Shown here: piece after piece, positions 8,630 to 16,789 of the stretch
Layout of the letters: the number at the start of each line of letters is the position of its first letter
How positions within the stretch are numbered: the first letter of the stretch is position 1
Source: G020354785 sp964580815
Lineage (GTDB): Bacteria; Bacteroidota; Bacteroidia; Bacteroidales; UBA10428
Assembly (NCBI GenBank): GCA_964580815.1
Contig: CAZOLY010000013.1
Coordinates: 1-33,584 of the forward strand
Length of the DNA: 33,584 bases
Reading direction: 5' to 3'
Program-made: the position numbers and the translations under genes
The notes under the pieces: generated by a model
Seen by the model: the letters and a program-made list of their open reading frames with translations, nothing else
The model's database searches: none
What the model was told of the DNA's origin: nothing

Positions 8630-9283
8630 ACCAAACACCCTGCTGCCTATCCTGACAATTGTTGAACCCTCCTTAACAGCTAATTGATAATCATCTGACA
8701 TACCCATTGATAATTCTCTAAAATACTCAGAGGGCCTGAAAAAAGTATTTTTCAGTTTATTAAAGCATTTTGCAAGGTAATTAAATTCGGCACCTATTAA
8801 TGCCCTGTCATCAGTGAATGTTGCCATACCCATCAATCCGGTTATTCTGACATTTTTAAATTCTTTATAATCCTCTGAAAGTATTATGTCAGTAATCTCA
8901 TTAAATGCCAGCCCGAATTTTGTTTCTTCTCTTGCTATCCTAAGCTGCAAAAGGCAATCTATGATGCGATTATTCCTTAGTGCCTCTTTATTTATGGTAT
9001 CAAGAAGTTTTATACTGTCAACGGAATGTATCAAACTGACAAAAGGGGCAATATATTTTACTTTATTTGTCTGCAAGTGGCCAACCATATGCCATTCAAT
9101 ATCTTTTGGCAGGTTATTGTATTTACTTGCCAGTTCCTGGACTTTATTTTCACCAAATACCCTGTGCCCGGCTTTATATGCTTCCAGTATTATTTCTTCG
9201 GATCTGGTTTTAGATACGGCAACAAGTTTTGTTTTTTCCGGGAGTTCTTTAAGAATATTTTTTAAATTTTCTGAAATACTCAT
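8624..9283 (-). CDS. YggS/PROSC-family pyridoxal-phosphate-binding protein
   Basis: This family binds pyridoxal 5'-phosphate in a single-domain TIM-barrel fold and maintains vitamin B6 balance, without a known enzymatic reaction. The PLP lysine is K25 in LVAVSKTR. Other family hallmarks are VFGENKVQE, WHMVGHLQTNK, IHSVDS, GLMGMATF, LSMGMSDDYQLAVKEGSTIVRIG and the terminal RVFG. At 219 residues it is of standard length and looks complete. Its tail overlaps the HEAT-like gene on the opposite strand. No strong promoter is visible in the short upstream gap. Confidence 0.92.
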   Translation of the reverse strand: MSISENLKNILKELPEKTKLVAVSKTRSEEIILEAYKAGHRVFGENKVQELASKYNNLPKDIEWHMVGHLQTNKVKYIAPFVSLIHSVDSIKLLDTINKEALRNNRIIDCLLQLRIAREETKFGLAFNEITDIILSEDYKEFKNVRITGLMGMATFTDDRALIGAEFNYLAKCFNKLKNTFFRPSEYFRELSMGMSDDYQLAVKEGSTIVRIGSRVFGS

Positions 9284-9336
9284 TGTACTTACTGTTTATA
9301 TGAACGGCCAAATTCCCTTAAAAGTAACAAAAATTT

Positions 9337-9370
9337 AAAAAAAAACCGACAGGCATTTGTCTGTCGGCTT
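9337..9370 (-). terminator. Rho-independent terminator of the sigma-factor unit
   Basis: On the minus strand, CCGACAG (9367-9361) and CTGTCGG (9352-9346) form a perfect 7-bp stem with an 8-nt loop, followed by nine T (9345-9337). It lies about 30 nt past the stop of the small protein gene and ends that transcript before yggS. Confidence 0.8.
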
Positions 9371-9398
9371 TAATACAGTTCTTCGTTAAATTATGAGT

Positions 9399-9635
9399 CT
9401 ATTTTACATTCTCTCTTTCCAATACTTTTTCTCTGTATTCTTTGGCGAACTTTACTATTTTCTGAACGACTTCTTCTCTAACATCAGTTTTTAGATTATC
9501 AAGACATTCGAGTAGATTATCGAGATCTTCATTTTCACCGTCAAATAATGATTCTAAAGCATGTATTTCAGAGAAATTTTTATTTGAAAGATTTTTAATA
9601 AGATCACAAAAGGTAGAAGTTCTATCCATAGGCAT
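9399..9635 (-). CDS. Small acidic hypothetical protein downstream of an ECF sigma factor
   Basis: A 78-residue, charged, probably all-helical protein (FCDLIKNLSNKNFSEIHALES, then LDNLLECLDNL and VREEVVQKIVKFAKEYREKV). No signal peptide or membrane segment is visible, so it is not a classical membrane anti-sigma factor. It begins 82 nt after the sigma-factor stop and is followed by a strong terminator, so the two genes probably share a transcript. A second in-frame ATG two codons in (9629) could be the true start. Function unknown; regulation of, or by, the sigma factor is only a positional inference. Confidence 0.62.
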   Translation of the reverse strand: MPMDRTSTFCDLIKNLSNKNFSEIHALESLFDGENEDLDNLLECLDNLKTDVREEVVQKIVKFAKEYREKVLERENVK

Positions 9636-9717
9636 ATTAAATTTTAAGTAAACATTGAAATAGTTTTATAGTTTAACGACTCAATTAAAAAAATATTGTT
9701 GGAGGGTAAATATTTTT

Positions 9718-10308
9718 TTATTGCATGGTCAAACTCAGATTTTTTTCACGTACAAGTTTTCTCAGGTTAATAAGTGCATATCTCATTCTTCCCAGGGCTG
9801 TATTAATACTAACATTTGTATGCTCGGCAATTTCCTTAAAACTTAGTCCGCAATAATGCCTTAGAAGAATTACTTCTTTTTGATCATAGGGCAGCTCATC
9901 AATAAGGTTTTTGATATCTTTTGTTATCTGGTTACCAATCAGATGTTCTTCAATATTTATGTCTGAGAATTTTCTTGAATTGAATATATCGACCTGAAAG
10001 TCTTCCCTTGACACAGCATTAAGCTGTTTTGTCTTTCTGTAATGGTCAATGATCAGATTATGGGCTATTCGTATAACCCAGGAAAGAAACTTGCCATTTT
10101 CCTTGTACTTACCGTCCAACAGGGATTTTATCACTTTAATGAAAGTATCCTGAAAAAGGTCTTCAGCCAGATGCTGATTTTTGACAATCAATAATATATA
10201 AGTGTATACCTTTGATCTATATTTATTGATTAGTAGTTCAATGCCGGAATTATCACCATTCATGAACTGTTTAACGAGCTCATAATCAGAGCGATTATGG
10301 GTATTCAA
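9718..10308 (-). CDS. ECF-type (sigma-70 family) RNA polymerase sigma factor
   Basis: Region 2 is seen in LINKYRSKVYTYILLIVKN, HLAEDLFQDTFIKVI and FLSWVIRIAHNLIIDHYRK; region 4 in LIDELPYDQKEVILLRHYCG, LSFKEIAEHTNVSINTALG and RMRYALINLRK, a helix-turn-helix for -35 recognition. At 196 residues with no region 3 it belongs to the extracytoplasmic-function group. The start is a TTG at 10308-10306, preceded at 5 nt by AAGGAGG (10320-10314), a very strong ribosome site that decides the start; the next in-frame ATG would cut into region 2. No anti-sigma factor with a membrane segment is adjacent. It is divergent from uvrA across 186 bp. Confidence 0.9.
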   Translation of the reverse strand: MNTHNRSDYELVKQFMNGDNSGIELLINKYRSKVYTYILLIVKNQHLAEDLFQDTFIKVIKSLLDGKYKENGKFLSWVIRIAHNLIIDHYRKTKQLNAVSREDFQVDIFNSRKFSDINIEEHLIGNQITKDIKNLIDELPYDQKEVILLRHYCGLSFKEIAEHTNVSINTALGRMRYALINLRKLVREKNLSLTMQ

Positions 10309-10313
10309 AACTA

Positions 10314-10320
10314 CCTCCTT
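10314..10320 (-). promoter_or_regulatory. Strong Shine-Dalgarno site for the sigma factor TTG start
   Basis: On the minus strand AAGGAGG is 5 nt upstream of a TTG codon at 10308. Most other genes in this window lack a recognisable Shine-Dalgarno, so this site stands out and fixes the start. Confidence 0.75.
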
Positions 10321-10494
10321 TTTAAATTACAATTTAATAGTGGTAGATATTACTCGATAAACAGTCCTCCTATTTTAGGGAATTAAAAAAATATTTTGCA
10401 AGTAAAGGATTTTTTAATATAATCCAATAAATTTATTCGTTAAAAATAGTTAAAATTTATTAAAATCCAAATTACTTAATAATTTCGGGAGAGA

Positions 10495-13299
10495 ATGCCG
10501 GGAAAATCTGATAAAAATAAAGATTCTATAGTAATTTCAGGAGCGCGGGTTAATAATCTGAAGAACATTAGCCTTGTTATTCCCCGTAACAGGCTAATAG
10601 TAATAACCGGACTTTCTGGCTCGGGAAAATCATCCCTGGCATTTGATACTATTTATGCCGAAGGCCAGAGAAGGTATGTTGAAAGTCTGTCAGCTTATGC
10701 CCGCCAGTTTCTGGGAAGGATGAATAAACCGGAAGTTGATTTTATTAAAGGTATCCCGCCGGCAATAGCGATCGAACAGAAAGTAAATACAAGAAATCCC
10801 CGTTCAACAGTTGGCACGTCAACTGAAATATATGATTATTTAAAATTGCTTTATGCAAGAATAGGCAGAACATATTCTCCTGCTTCCGGTAAGGAGGTAA
10901 AGAAAGACTCGGTATCTGATGTTGTAGACTATATTACTTCCTTCAACGAAGATACAAGGATGCTTGTTCTGTCACCACTGGAACCCTGCAGTAATTTAAG
11001 CCTTGCTCAACAGATACAGGATTTGAATTACCAGGGCATAGCGCGTCTGGAAATAGACGGGAATATAATTAAGATCAACGATATCATTGTTAGCCAAATA
11101 AAAACGAATTCACAAATAAATATAGTTGTTGACAGGATAATAGTAAAACATGATGACGATTCAAAAAGCCGTTTCGCTGATTCTGTTCAAATGGCATATA
11201 AACTTAGTGAAGGTATTTGTATTATCAAAGTCCTTGATAATATGCAGGCTAAGGAGAAACATTTTTCAAATGTATTCGAATTAGACGGGATAAAGTTCAA
11301 TGAACCGTCAGTACATATGTTTAGTTTTAATAATCCCGTGGGCGCATGCCCGGTATGCGAAGGTTATGGCAGGGTAATAGGTATTGACGAGGACCTGGTC
11401 ATCCCTAATAAAAGTTTGTCAGTATACGGAGATGCCATTGTTTGCTGGAAGGGTGATAAGATGCAGAGGTGGAAGCAGAGATTAATTTATAATGCCGAAA
11501 ATTTTAATTTCCCTATTCATAAACCTTACTTTGAGTTGACTCAGGAACAGAAGCAGGTTCTCTGGACCGGCAATAAGTATTTTAGAGGGCTTAATGCATT
11601 TTTCCGGTATCTTGAAAGAAAGAAATATAAAATTCAGTACCGGGTTATGCTTGCCAGATACAGGGGTAAGACAATCTGCCCCGAGTGCCGTGGAACAAGG
11701 TTGAAGAAGGAATCAGCATACGTAAAGATAAATGGAAAATCCATTCAGGAATTAGTGGTTTTACCTGTAAGCGAGCTTAAGTTATTATTTAACAGGTTAA
11801 AATTAAGTAATTATGAAAAAAAGGTGGCAGGCAGGGTTATTATTGAGATTAATAATCGCCTTGATTATTTATGTAATGTTGGCCTGGGATATCTGACCCT
11901 GAACAGGTTATCTTCTACTCTTTCAGGAGGTGAATCACAAAGAATAAACCTGGCGACAACCCTGGGCAGCAGCCTTGTCGGATCACTTTATATACTTGAT
12001 GAACCCAGCATAGGATTACATCCCAGGGATACTAACCTTCTTGTAAAGGTTTTGCAGAATCTCAGGAATATCGGGAATACAGTTATAGTAGTGGAGCATG
12101 AAGAAGAAATCATCAAGGCCGCTGATGAAATTATAGATATAGGTCCGAAAGCCGGAAGGTATGGAGGTGAGATTGTATATTGCGGGTCATTAAAGGGACT
12201 GCTGCACGGTAATACCGGACTTACAGCTCAATATCTTAACAGGGAAGAAAAAATACCGCTGCCGGCAACAAGAAGAAACTGGAATAATTTAATAGAAATC
12301 CAGGGAGCCAGAGAAAACAATCTTAAAAATATAAATGTAAGAATACCCCTGAATGTATTAACTGTAATATCAGGTGTCAGTGGCTCCGGTAAATCATCCC
12401 TGGTAAGGAATATTCTTTATCCCGCTTTGAACAGGAGAATAAACGGCTATGGAGAGAAAAGCGGAGATTTTAATTCATTGGGTGGTGACCTTGACCTGTT
12501 GACAAATATAGAGTTTGTAGATCAGAATCCCATTGGCAGATCGTCAAGATCCAATCCTGTTACCTATATAAAAGCTTATGATGAGATACGAAAACTGTTT
12601 GCCGCGCAGCAGCTATCAAAACAAAACAACTTCAAACCGGCACATTTTTCTTTTAATGTTGACGGAGGAAGGTGCGAAGAATGCCAGGGAGAGGGGACAA
12701 TAAAAGTTGAAATGCAATTTATGGCCGACATATATTTGGTATGTGACAGTTGCAAGGGAAAACGTTTTAAAGATGAGATACTTGATGTAAAGTATGACGG
12801 AAAGAATATTCATGATATCCTTGAACTTACAGTGAATGAAGCTATTGAATTTTTCGGGGAAAAGAAAGGTACTACAGAAACAAATATTGTAAAGAGAATA
12901 AAACCTCTTGCAGATGTCGGGTTAGGTTATATAAAGCTGGGGCAATCTTCAAGTACTCTAAGCGGAGGCGAAAGCCAGAGGGTCAAAATGGCTTCTTTTA
13001 TTGGAAATGAAAATACCGGCAATCCTGCATTATTTATCTTTGATGAACCGACAACAGGATTACATTTTCATGACATCAGAAAGTTGCTTGAAGCATTTAA
13101 TACACTTATTGGCAGGGGTCATTCAATTCTTGTTATAGAACACAATATCGAAGTAATAAAATCAGCTGACTGGATTATTGACCTGGGACCTGAGGGAGGT
13201 GAAAAGGGCGGGTATCTTGTGTTCGAGGGAAAGCCTGAGGATATTGTGAAGTGCAAAGAATCATATACCGGCAGGTTTCTGAAAGAGAAGCTGAAATAG
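10495..13299 (+). CDS. uvrA: Excinuclease ABC subunit A
   Basis: UvrA is the damage-scanning ATPase of nucleotide excision repair, working as a dimer with UvrB. Two ABC modules are present: Walker A GLSGSGKSS at 39-47 and GVSGSGKSS at 627-635; signatures STLSGGESQRINLA and STLSGGESQRVKMA; Walker B LYILDEPSIGLH and LFIFDEPTTGLH. The C-terminal zinc module is intact (CEECQGEG ... CDSCKGKR). In the first module the CxxC of GACPVCEGYG is present, but the preceding CxxC pair of the E. coli-type finger is absent (the region reads HFSNVFELDGIKF). CPECRGTR in the insertion domain is present. At 934 residues it is complete. The start ATG follows GGGAGAGA. A GC-rich hairpin lies just past the stop. Confidence 0.96.
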   Translation: MPGKSDKNKDSIVISGARVNNLKNISLVIPRNRLIVITGLSGSGKSSLAFDTIYAEGQRRYVESLSAYARQFLGRMNKPEVDFIKGIPPAIAIEQKVNTRNPRSTVGTSTEIYDYLKLLYARIGRTYSPASGKEVKKDSVSDVVDYITSFNEDTRMLVLSPLEPCSNLSLAQQIQDLNYQGIARLEIDGNIIKINDIIVSQIKTNSQINIVVDRIIVKHDDDSKSRFADSVQMAYKLSEGICIIKVLDNMQAKEKHFSNVFELDGIKFNEPSVHMFSFNNPVGACPVCEGYGRVIGIDEDLVIPNKSLSVYGDAIVCWKGDKMQRWKQRLIYNAENFNFPIHKPYFELTQEQKQVLWTGNKYFRGLNAFFRYLERKKYKIQYRVMLARYRGKTICPECRGTRLKKESAYVKINGKSIQELVVLPVSELKLLFNRLKLSNYEKKVAGRVIIEINNRLDYLCNVGLGYLTLNRLSSTLSGGESQRINLATTLGSSLVGSLYILDEPSIGLHPRDTNLLVKVLQNLRNIGNTVIVVEHEEEIIKAADEIIDIGPKAGRYGGEIVYCGSLKGLLHGNTGLTAQYLNREEKIPLPATRRNWNNLIEIQGARENNLKNINVRIPLNVLTVISGVSGSGKSSLVRNILYPALNRRINGYGEKSGDFNSLGGDLDLLTNIEFVDQNPIGRSSRSNPVTYIKAYDEIRKLFAAQQLSKQNNFKPAHFSFNVDGGRCEECQGEGTIKVEMQFMADIYLVCDSCKGKRFKDEILDVKYDGKNIHDILELTVNEAIEFFGEKKGTTETNIVKRIKPLADVGLGYIKLGQSSSTLSGGESQRVKMASFIGNENTGNPALFIFDEPTTGLHFHDIRKLLEAFNTLIGRGHSILVIEHNIEVIKSADWIIDLGPEGGEKGGYLVFEGKPEDIVKCKESYTGRFLKEKLK

Positions 13300-13301
13300 G
13301 T

Positions 13302-13333
13302 CCGCTTGCGCCAAAGCTTCGGAGGGCGGGTTT
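13302..13333 (+). terminator. GC-rich imperfect hairpin after uvrA, possible terminator or small repeat
   Basis: CCGCTT (13302-13307) can pair with GGGCGG (13324-13329) using two wobble pairs, with an inner CC/GG pairing and AAGCTT in the loop region; TTTATT follows. It is much more GC-rich than its surroundings and lies in the 32-bp gap between the convergent uvrA and DUF4197 genes. Confidence 0.4.
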
Positions 13334-14117
13334 ATTCCTTAAAGACAGATCCGAATACTTTTTTAATAATATCAACTGCCCATTTAAAAGGATCTTTCCT
13401 TATTTTCTTCTCTTCTTCACCAACCTTGTTAAACAGTCCGTCTAACGCTTTTTCAGTGCAGTATACGCCAATATCTGTTGTTACAGGTGTCAGTCCCAGC
13501 AGTTGCCCGGCAATGCTATTGGCCACTGTATTATATGCACCGGTAAGGTCTTCCCATGCATCATAGGGAGAATAATTTATGTCCAGCAGATCTTTCTGAA
13601 GGGCATTGTTGATTTTTGGAGAATACAGGTCTGTGAGTGCATCATAGGTGGTCACCTTAAAATATCCGGTGGCTGCCGTGGAATCAAATTCTTCCGCACT
13701 TTTTCCCGTACTGGCGGGATTTGTCCCGTTAAGTATATCCCATGCATCGGATAAAGTCATATCTGTTATTGCGTCCTTAAAAATAGGGGCTGCTTCGCTT
13801 GCAGCATCTTCTGCAGCACGATTTATGCCTTTGACAACATCCTCAACAAGATCCGCTCCCACAGAGATTAAACTAAGATTGTCTATAATAATATCTGCTT
13901 CAGGAGGTAATGGAATTTTATATAATGAATTGCCATAATAACCATTTATGAGTCCCAATGTTGAAGTTGCTGTATCAGTCCCTATTTCAAGAGCTTTTTT
14001 AAGACCTTCCACAACCTCTTCGGTTGTCAGTCCCTCTTTATCGCTATTAAACAGTTCTTCACAGGAAGAAAAGAAGAAGAATACCAATATTAATATTATA
14101 GAAACATACCGTGCCAT
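13332..14117 (-). CDS. DUF4197 family lipoprotein
   Basis: A 261-residue exported protein: hydrophobic signal YVSIILILVFFFF followed by the lipobox SSC with C19 as the lipidated cysteine. The mature part matches DUF4197 in its typical blocks: TEEVVEGLKKALEIGTDTA, VVKGINRAAEDAASEAAPIF, DAITDMTLSDAWDILNG, TGYFKVTTYDALTDLYSPKI and the C-terminal DIGVYCTEKALDGLFNKVGE, EEKKIRKDPFKWAVDIIKKVFG. The function of this family is not known. It should be anchored in the inner or outer membrane facing the periplasm. It is transcribed toward uvrA and is 109 bp from the next upstream gene, with that gene's terminator in between, so it is probably transcribed alone. Confidence 0.85.
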   Translation of the reverse strand: MARYVSIILILVFFFFSSCEELFNSDKEGLTTEEVVEGLKKALEIGTDTATSTLGLINGYYGNSLYKIPLPPEADIIIDNLSLISVGADLVEDVVKGINRAAEDAASEAAPIFKDAITDMTLSDAWDILNGTNPASTGKSAEEFDSTAATGYFKVTTYDALTDLYSPKINNALQKDLLDINYSPYDAWEDLTGAYNTVANSIAGQLLGLTPVTTDIGVYCTEKALDGLFNKVGEEEKKIRKDPFKWAVDIIKKVFGSVFKE

Positions 14118-14178
14118 AATGATCTGATTAAGGTTTAAAATGTTACGTAAATTAGTACTTCATGGTTTCTCAGAAACT

Positions 14179-14206
14179 AAAAAGCCTATGCTGGTAACAT
14201 AGGCCT
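14179..14206 (-). terminator. Rho-independent terminator
   Basis: On the minus strand GCCTATG (14204-14198) and CATAGGC (14190-14184) form a perfect 7-bp stem around a 7-nt loop, followed by five T (14183-14179). It lies about 20 nt downstream of the 14227-14673 gene. Confidence 0.75.
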
Positions 14207-14226
14207 TGTATTAATCCTGTGATATA

Positions 14227-14673
14227 TTATTTTTCTCTAAATCCGAACATTATTGCCACACAACCGCTTGCCGGGTATTCTGATTCACCTTTTCCGACAG
14301 GTACTTTAACGGCAATCTTAAGTTGCTGGCTCGATTCAAGTGTGAAATCCCAGATTCTGTTAAGATTATGCTGCCGGTTATCATATAAAATGTTTTTATA
14401 AGCATCGATGATCTGAAACTCAATATCAGGTAAAGCATTGGAACCACAAATTGCAATCCTGTAATCCTGTCCCGAATAAAATGTTTTATATAATTCTGCC
14501 TCTTCTCCCTCTGTTAATATTGCGGCATGATAATTACCATCATGTATATAACCGGACGTCAATTCTGTTTTGCATATTTTCTTAGCAAACCCTTTACACT
14601 GAGCAGACGCATATAAAGAAGCAGTAAATGCAAAAATTGAAACTACAAAAAGTAATCTTAATAGCTTTTTCAT
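14227..14673 (-). CDS. Exported hypothetical protein, 148 aa
   Basis: A signal peptide is clear (MKKLLRLLFVVSIFAFTASLYASAQ, cleavage after ASA or thereabouts). The mature protein of about 124 residues contains four cysteines (CKGFAKKIC near its start, ICG and SGC later) that could form disulfides, and a beta-rich core (EEAELYKTFYSGQDYRIAIC, IEFQIIDAYKNILYDN, WDFTLESSQQLKIAVKVPV, GCVAIMFGFRE). The pattern suggests a small beta-sandwich in the periplasm or at the cell surface. I do not recognise a named family. It begins only 13 nt after the stop of the lipoprotein gene 14687-15628, so the two are almost certainly co-transcribed and end at the terminator at 14179-14206. Confidence 0.75.
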   Translation of the reverse strand: MKKLLRLLFVVSIFAFTASLYASAQCKGFAKKICKTELTSGYIHDGNYHAAILTEGEEAELYKTFYSGQDYRIAICGSNALPDIEFQIIDAYKNILYDNRQHNLNRIWDFTLESSQQLKIAVKVPVGKGESEYPASGCVAIMFGFREK

Positions 14674-14686
14674 AATAATTTTATAT

Positions 14687-15628
14687 TTATTGTATGAAGT
14701 TGGTTCTTAATGTTCTCACATTTTCCTTTAACTGATTAAATGCTTCCGGGGTAATAGTTATCTTGGACTGGGATTTTAAAGTAGTAACATTTGTTTCATT
14801 ATTGGGTTCTATTTTTATTTCGGATGTTTCGACTTTAACCTTATCAAAAGAAGTCTTCAACTCTTTCAGCTGAACCATAAGATCAACAATATCTTCGTTC
14901 TCCTCTCCACTTTCATCTTTCCTGTTGTCTTCGAGCATCCTTTGAACTATATTGAATGACAATTTCTGCTCTGAAATTCTGTCAACAAGTCTGTTATTTT
15001 CTATAGGCTTATTACCTACAAGTTGAGTTGCGATGTACAAACCTTCAATCCACCCGCCGACCAGAACAATTGCAGCGACAGATTGCCTGTCATTTTCTTT
15101 AAGAAAGGAGCTGGAATTTAAAAAAGTCTCGGATATTATATCCATAATTACATCCCTGTTATTGAGATTCTGTTCCAGCCTTTTTATTGTTTCATTATTA
15201 ATTGCATCTGTTATATCAAGTCCTTCCGCCATTTTTTTTGCAGCTTCCATATAACTTATCGAAGTCTGGGTTTGATCAAAAAGACTTGCGAAACTAAGAT
15301 CAGTAGTATATATTCCTAAATTAAGAGCCATACTCATATTGGTTGTATATTTATCTACATTATCCAATGAATTTAAAAGCTCTTCATCATAATCAGCACC
15401 AGCAGATTTAATTAGCATGGCTGTTTCAAGCGGAGAGGGCAGAGAATAAAATATCTTTTTCGCTTGATTTACATCATTAAAAATGTCATCTTCAGTAATA
15501 AAATCTTCAAGATTTAGTTCTGCGCTTTTCTGTTTAGTCTTATCAGATTTACAGCTTGTGAACAATATTAACAGGCTATAAATAACAATATGCCTTATAA
15601 TGTTCAGGGGAAAATTATTACTTTGCAT
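14687..15628 (-). CDS. Hypothetical lipoprotein, 313 aa
   Basis: The N-terminus is a lipoprotein signal (HIVIYSLLILFTSC, lipid cysteine C26). The rest is mainly helical and charged, with strongly patterned blocks: IFYSLPSPLETAMLIKSAGA, YDEELLNSLDNVDKYT, MALNLGIYTTDLSFASLFDQ, SSSFLKENDRQSVAAIVLVG and GWIEGLYIATQLVG, then a C-terminal coiled-coil-like stretch (VQLKELKTSFDKVKVE). The blocks look like those of a conserved Bacteroidota lipoprotein family, from memory only, with no assigned function. It is the first gene of a two-gene unit with the small exported protein behind it. Confidence 0.75.
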   Translation of the reverse strand: MQSNNFPLNIIRHIVIYSLLILFTSCKSDKTKQKSAELNLEDFITEDDIFNDVNQAKKIFYSLPSPLETAMLIKSAGADYDEELLNSLDNVDKYTTNMSMALNLGIYTTDLSFASLFDQTQTSISYMEAAKKMAEGLDITDAINNETIKRLEQNLNNRDVIMDIISETFLNSSSFLKENDRQSVAAIVLVGGWIEGLYIATQLVGNKPIENNRLVDRISEQKLSFNIVQRMLEDNRKDESGEENEDIVDLMVQLKELKTSFDKVKVETSEIKIEPNNETNVTTLKSQSKITITPEAFNQLKENVRTLRTNFIQ

Positions 15629-15759
15629 GAGTTATGGGTTTATAAATTGTTTCTAGCTATTTACTCTTAATTGTAGTAAAATTAATACTTTTTTTTTATT
15701 TTCAAAATTCGATTTCACGGTGCTGTATAGAAATCATCACATTAAATTTTAAAAATCCA

Positions 15760-15783
15760 TTTAGCTTAAAAATACAAGCTAAA
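15760..15783 (-). terminator. AT-rich inverted repeat, possible terminator
   Basis: TTTAGCTT (15760-15767) and AAGCTAAA (15776-15783) are perfect 8-bp arms around an 8-nt loop, starting 4 nt past the stop of the 15787-16671 gene. In the minus direction it is followed by a T-rich stretch rather than a clean U-tract, and the stem has only two GC pairs, so function is uncertain. Confidence 0.4.
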
Positions 15784-15786
15784 ATA

Positions 15787-16671
15787 CTAAAAATTAGCAA
15801 TTTTATCGGTCAATAAAGTATGATAGTCCGGTTCCAGTCCCTTTTTCCAGCCAATCAAATACTGGGTAAATTCACCAATTTTAATTTTGCTGATATTTTT
15901 ATCGTAAACATCCTGCATAATGTCGTCAGGGAAGTATTTCCCGGCAATAAGAATTTTCTTTTCATTTTTTCTGTATTGCGTTTTGCAAAGGTCTGCTGCC
16001 CCGAATAAATGCAGGATATTTTGTGCAATTATGGACGGGTATTTATAACTTACAATAGCAAATTCAACATCATATGTATTCATCGTATTGACAGATATAG
16101 AAATGTCATTTCTAAAATAATTGTTAACCATATATAGTAAAGCTACACTTTCCACTTGCTTTGAATCTCTCAGGAATGCCACCAGCCGTTCCTTATTCCT
16201 GGGATTTTTTATTTCAGGAATGCCATCCTTTTCTGTGATATCAAAAGAGCTTCCTGCTCTTCTCGCGATATTATCGGCCCACAGGTTTAATGCTTCCATT
16301 CCCTTCCTGAGATTAGGTTCAGAGATCGATCTTACTACACTGCCCATGGGCAGTGCTCTTTTAATTGTAGTATATTCTTCACCAATATAGTAATCCGTAA
16401 TCACATTCAGTGATATGCCATTCTGACTTGCCTGTTCCTCCAGCCATCTTATTGCAACCGATATTGAATCTATTGTGGATTTGATATCGAACTCTGTCCA
16501 TGGTGACGTTTCCTTACTGTCAACGAAAATGCAATAAACTAATATGTTGTTTTCCAGGGTTTTGCAGACATTATTATGAATTCCCTTACGATAATCAATT
16601 CGCTTACCGGAATATCCTGATGGTAAAATAAGTAGTACAAAAAAGAGAGCAAGTTTGATGAAGATTACCAT
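15787..16671 (-). CDS. Exported hypothetical protein with degenerate metzincin-like motif
   Basis: A signal peptide (IKLALFFVLLILPSGYSG) precedes a mature domain of about 270 residues. At 217-227 the sequence QNILHLFGAAD aligns with the zinc-protease motif HExxHxxGxxD: the third ligand-type His (H221), Gly (G224) and Asp (D227) remain, while the first His and catalytic Glu are Q217 and N218. The flanking text (YPSIIAQNILHLFGAADLC) reads like the active-site helix of a metzincin. Other blocks are ETSPWTEFDIKSTIDSISVAI, ISLNVITDYYIGEEY, NPRNKERLVAFLRD and ESVALLYMVNNYFRND. It is probably a non-catalytic relative of a secreted metalloprotease; the alternative is that the motif is coincidental in an unrelated conserved family. 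It has its own candidate promoter and is separated by 158 bp from the lipoprotein gene downstream. Confidence 0.75.
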   Translation of the reverse strand: MVIFIKLALFFVLLILPSGYSGKRIDYRKGIHNNVCKTLENNILVYCIFVDSKETSPWTEFDIKSTIDSISVAIRWLEEQASQNGISLNVITDYYIGEEYTTIKRALPMGSVVRSISEPNLRKGMEALNLWADNIARRAGSSFDITEKDGIPEIKNPRNKERLVAFLRDSKQVESVALLYMVNNYFRNDISISVNTMNTYDVEFAIVSYKYPSIIAQNILHLFGAADLCKTQYRKNEKKILIAGKYFPDDIMQDVYDKNISKIKIGEFTQYLIGWKKGLEPDYHTLLTDKIANF

Positions 16672-16703
16672 TTAGAAAATTTCTTTTTCTATTCGTAATG
16701 ATA

Positions 16704-16711
16704 CAAATTTA
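16704..16711 (-). promoter_or_regulatory. Candidate -7 element for the 15787-16671 gene
   Basis: On the minus strand TAAATTTG matches TAnnTTTG exactly. The predicted start near 16697 gives a leader of about 26 nt. A TTG at the ideal -33 distance is not present. Confidence 0.4.
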
Positions 16712-16789
16712 ACAAAGTGTTTAATCAAATAAAACAATTAATTCCTGCTTATCCCGATAAGTTATTAACCTTCGGTTCATAATTTTTAA

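Noticed and set aside
8886..9338. 150-codon open frame on the plus strand opposite the YggS gene
   Set aside because: The YggS protein has all family motifs on the other strand; this frame is a hydrophobic/serine-rich shadow.
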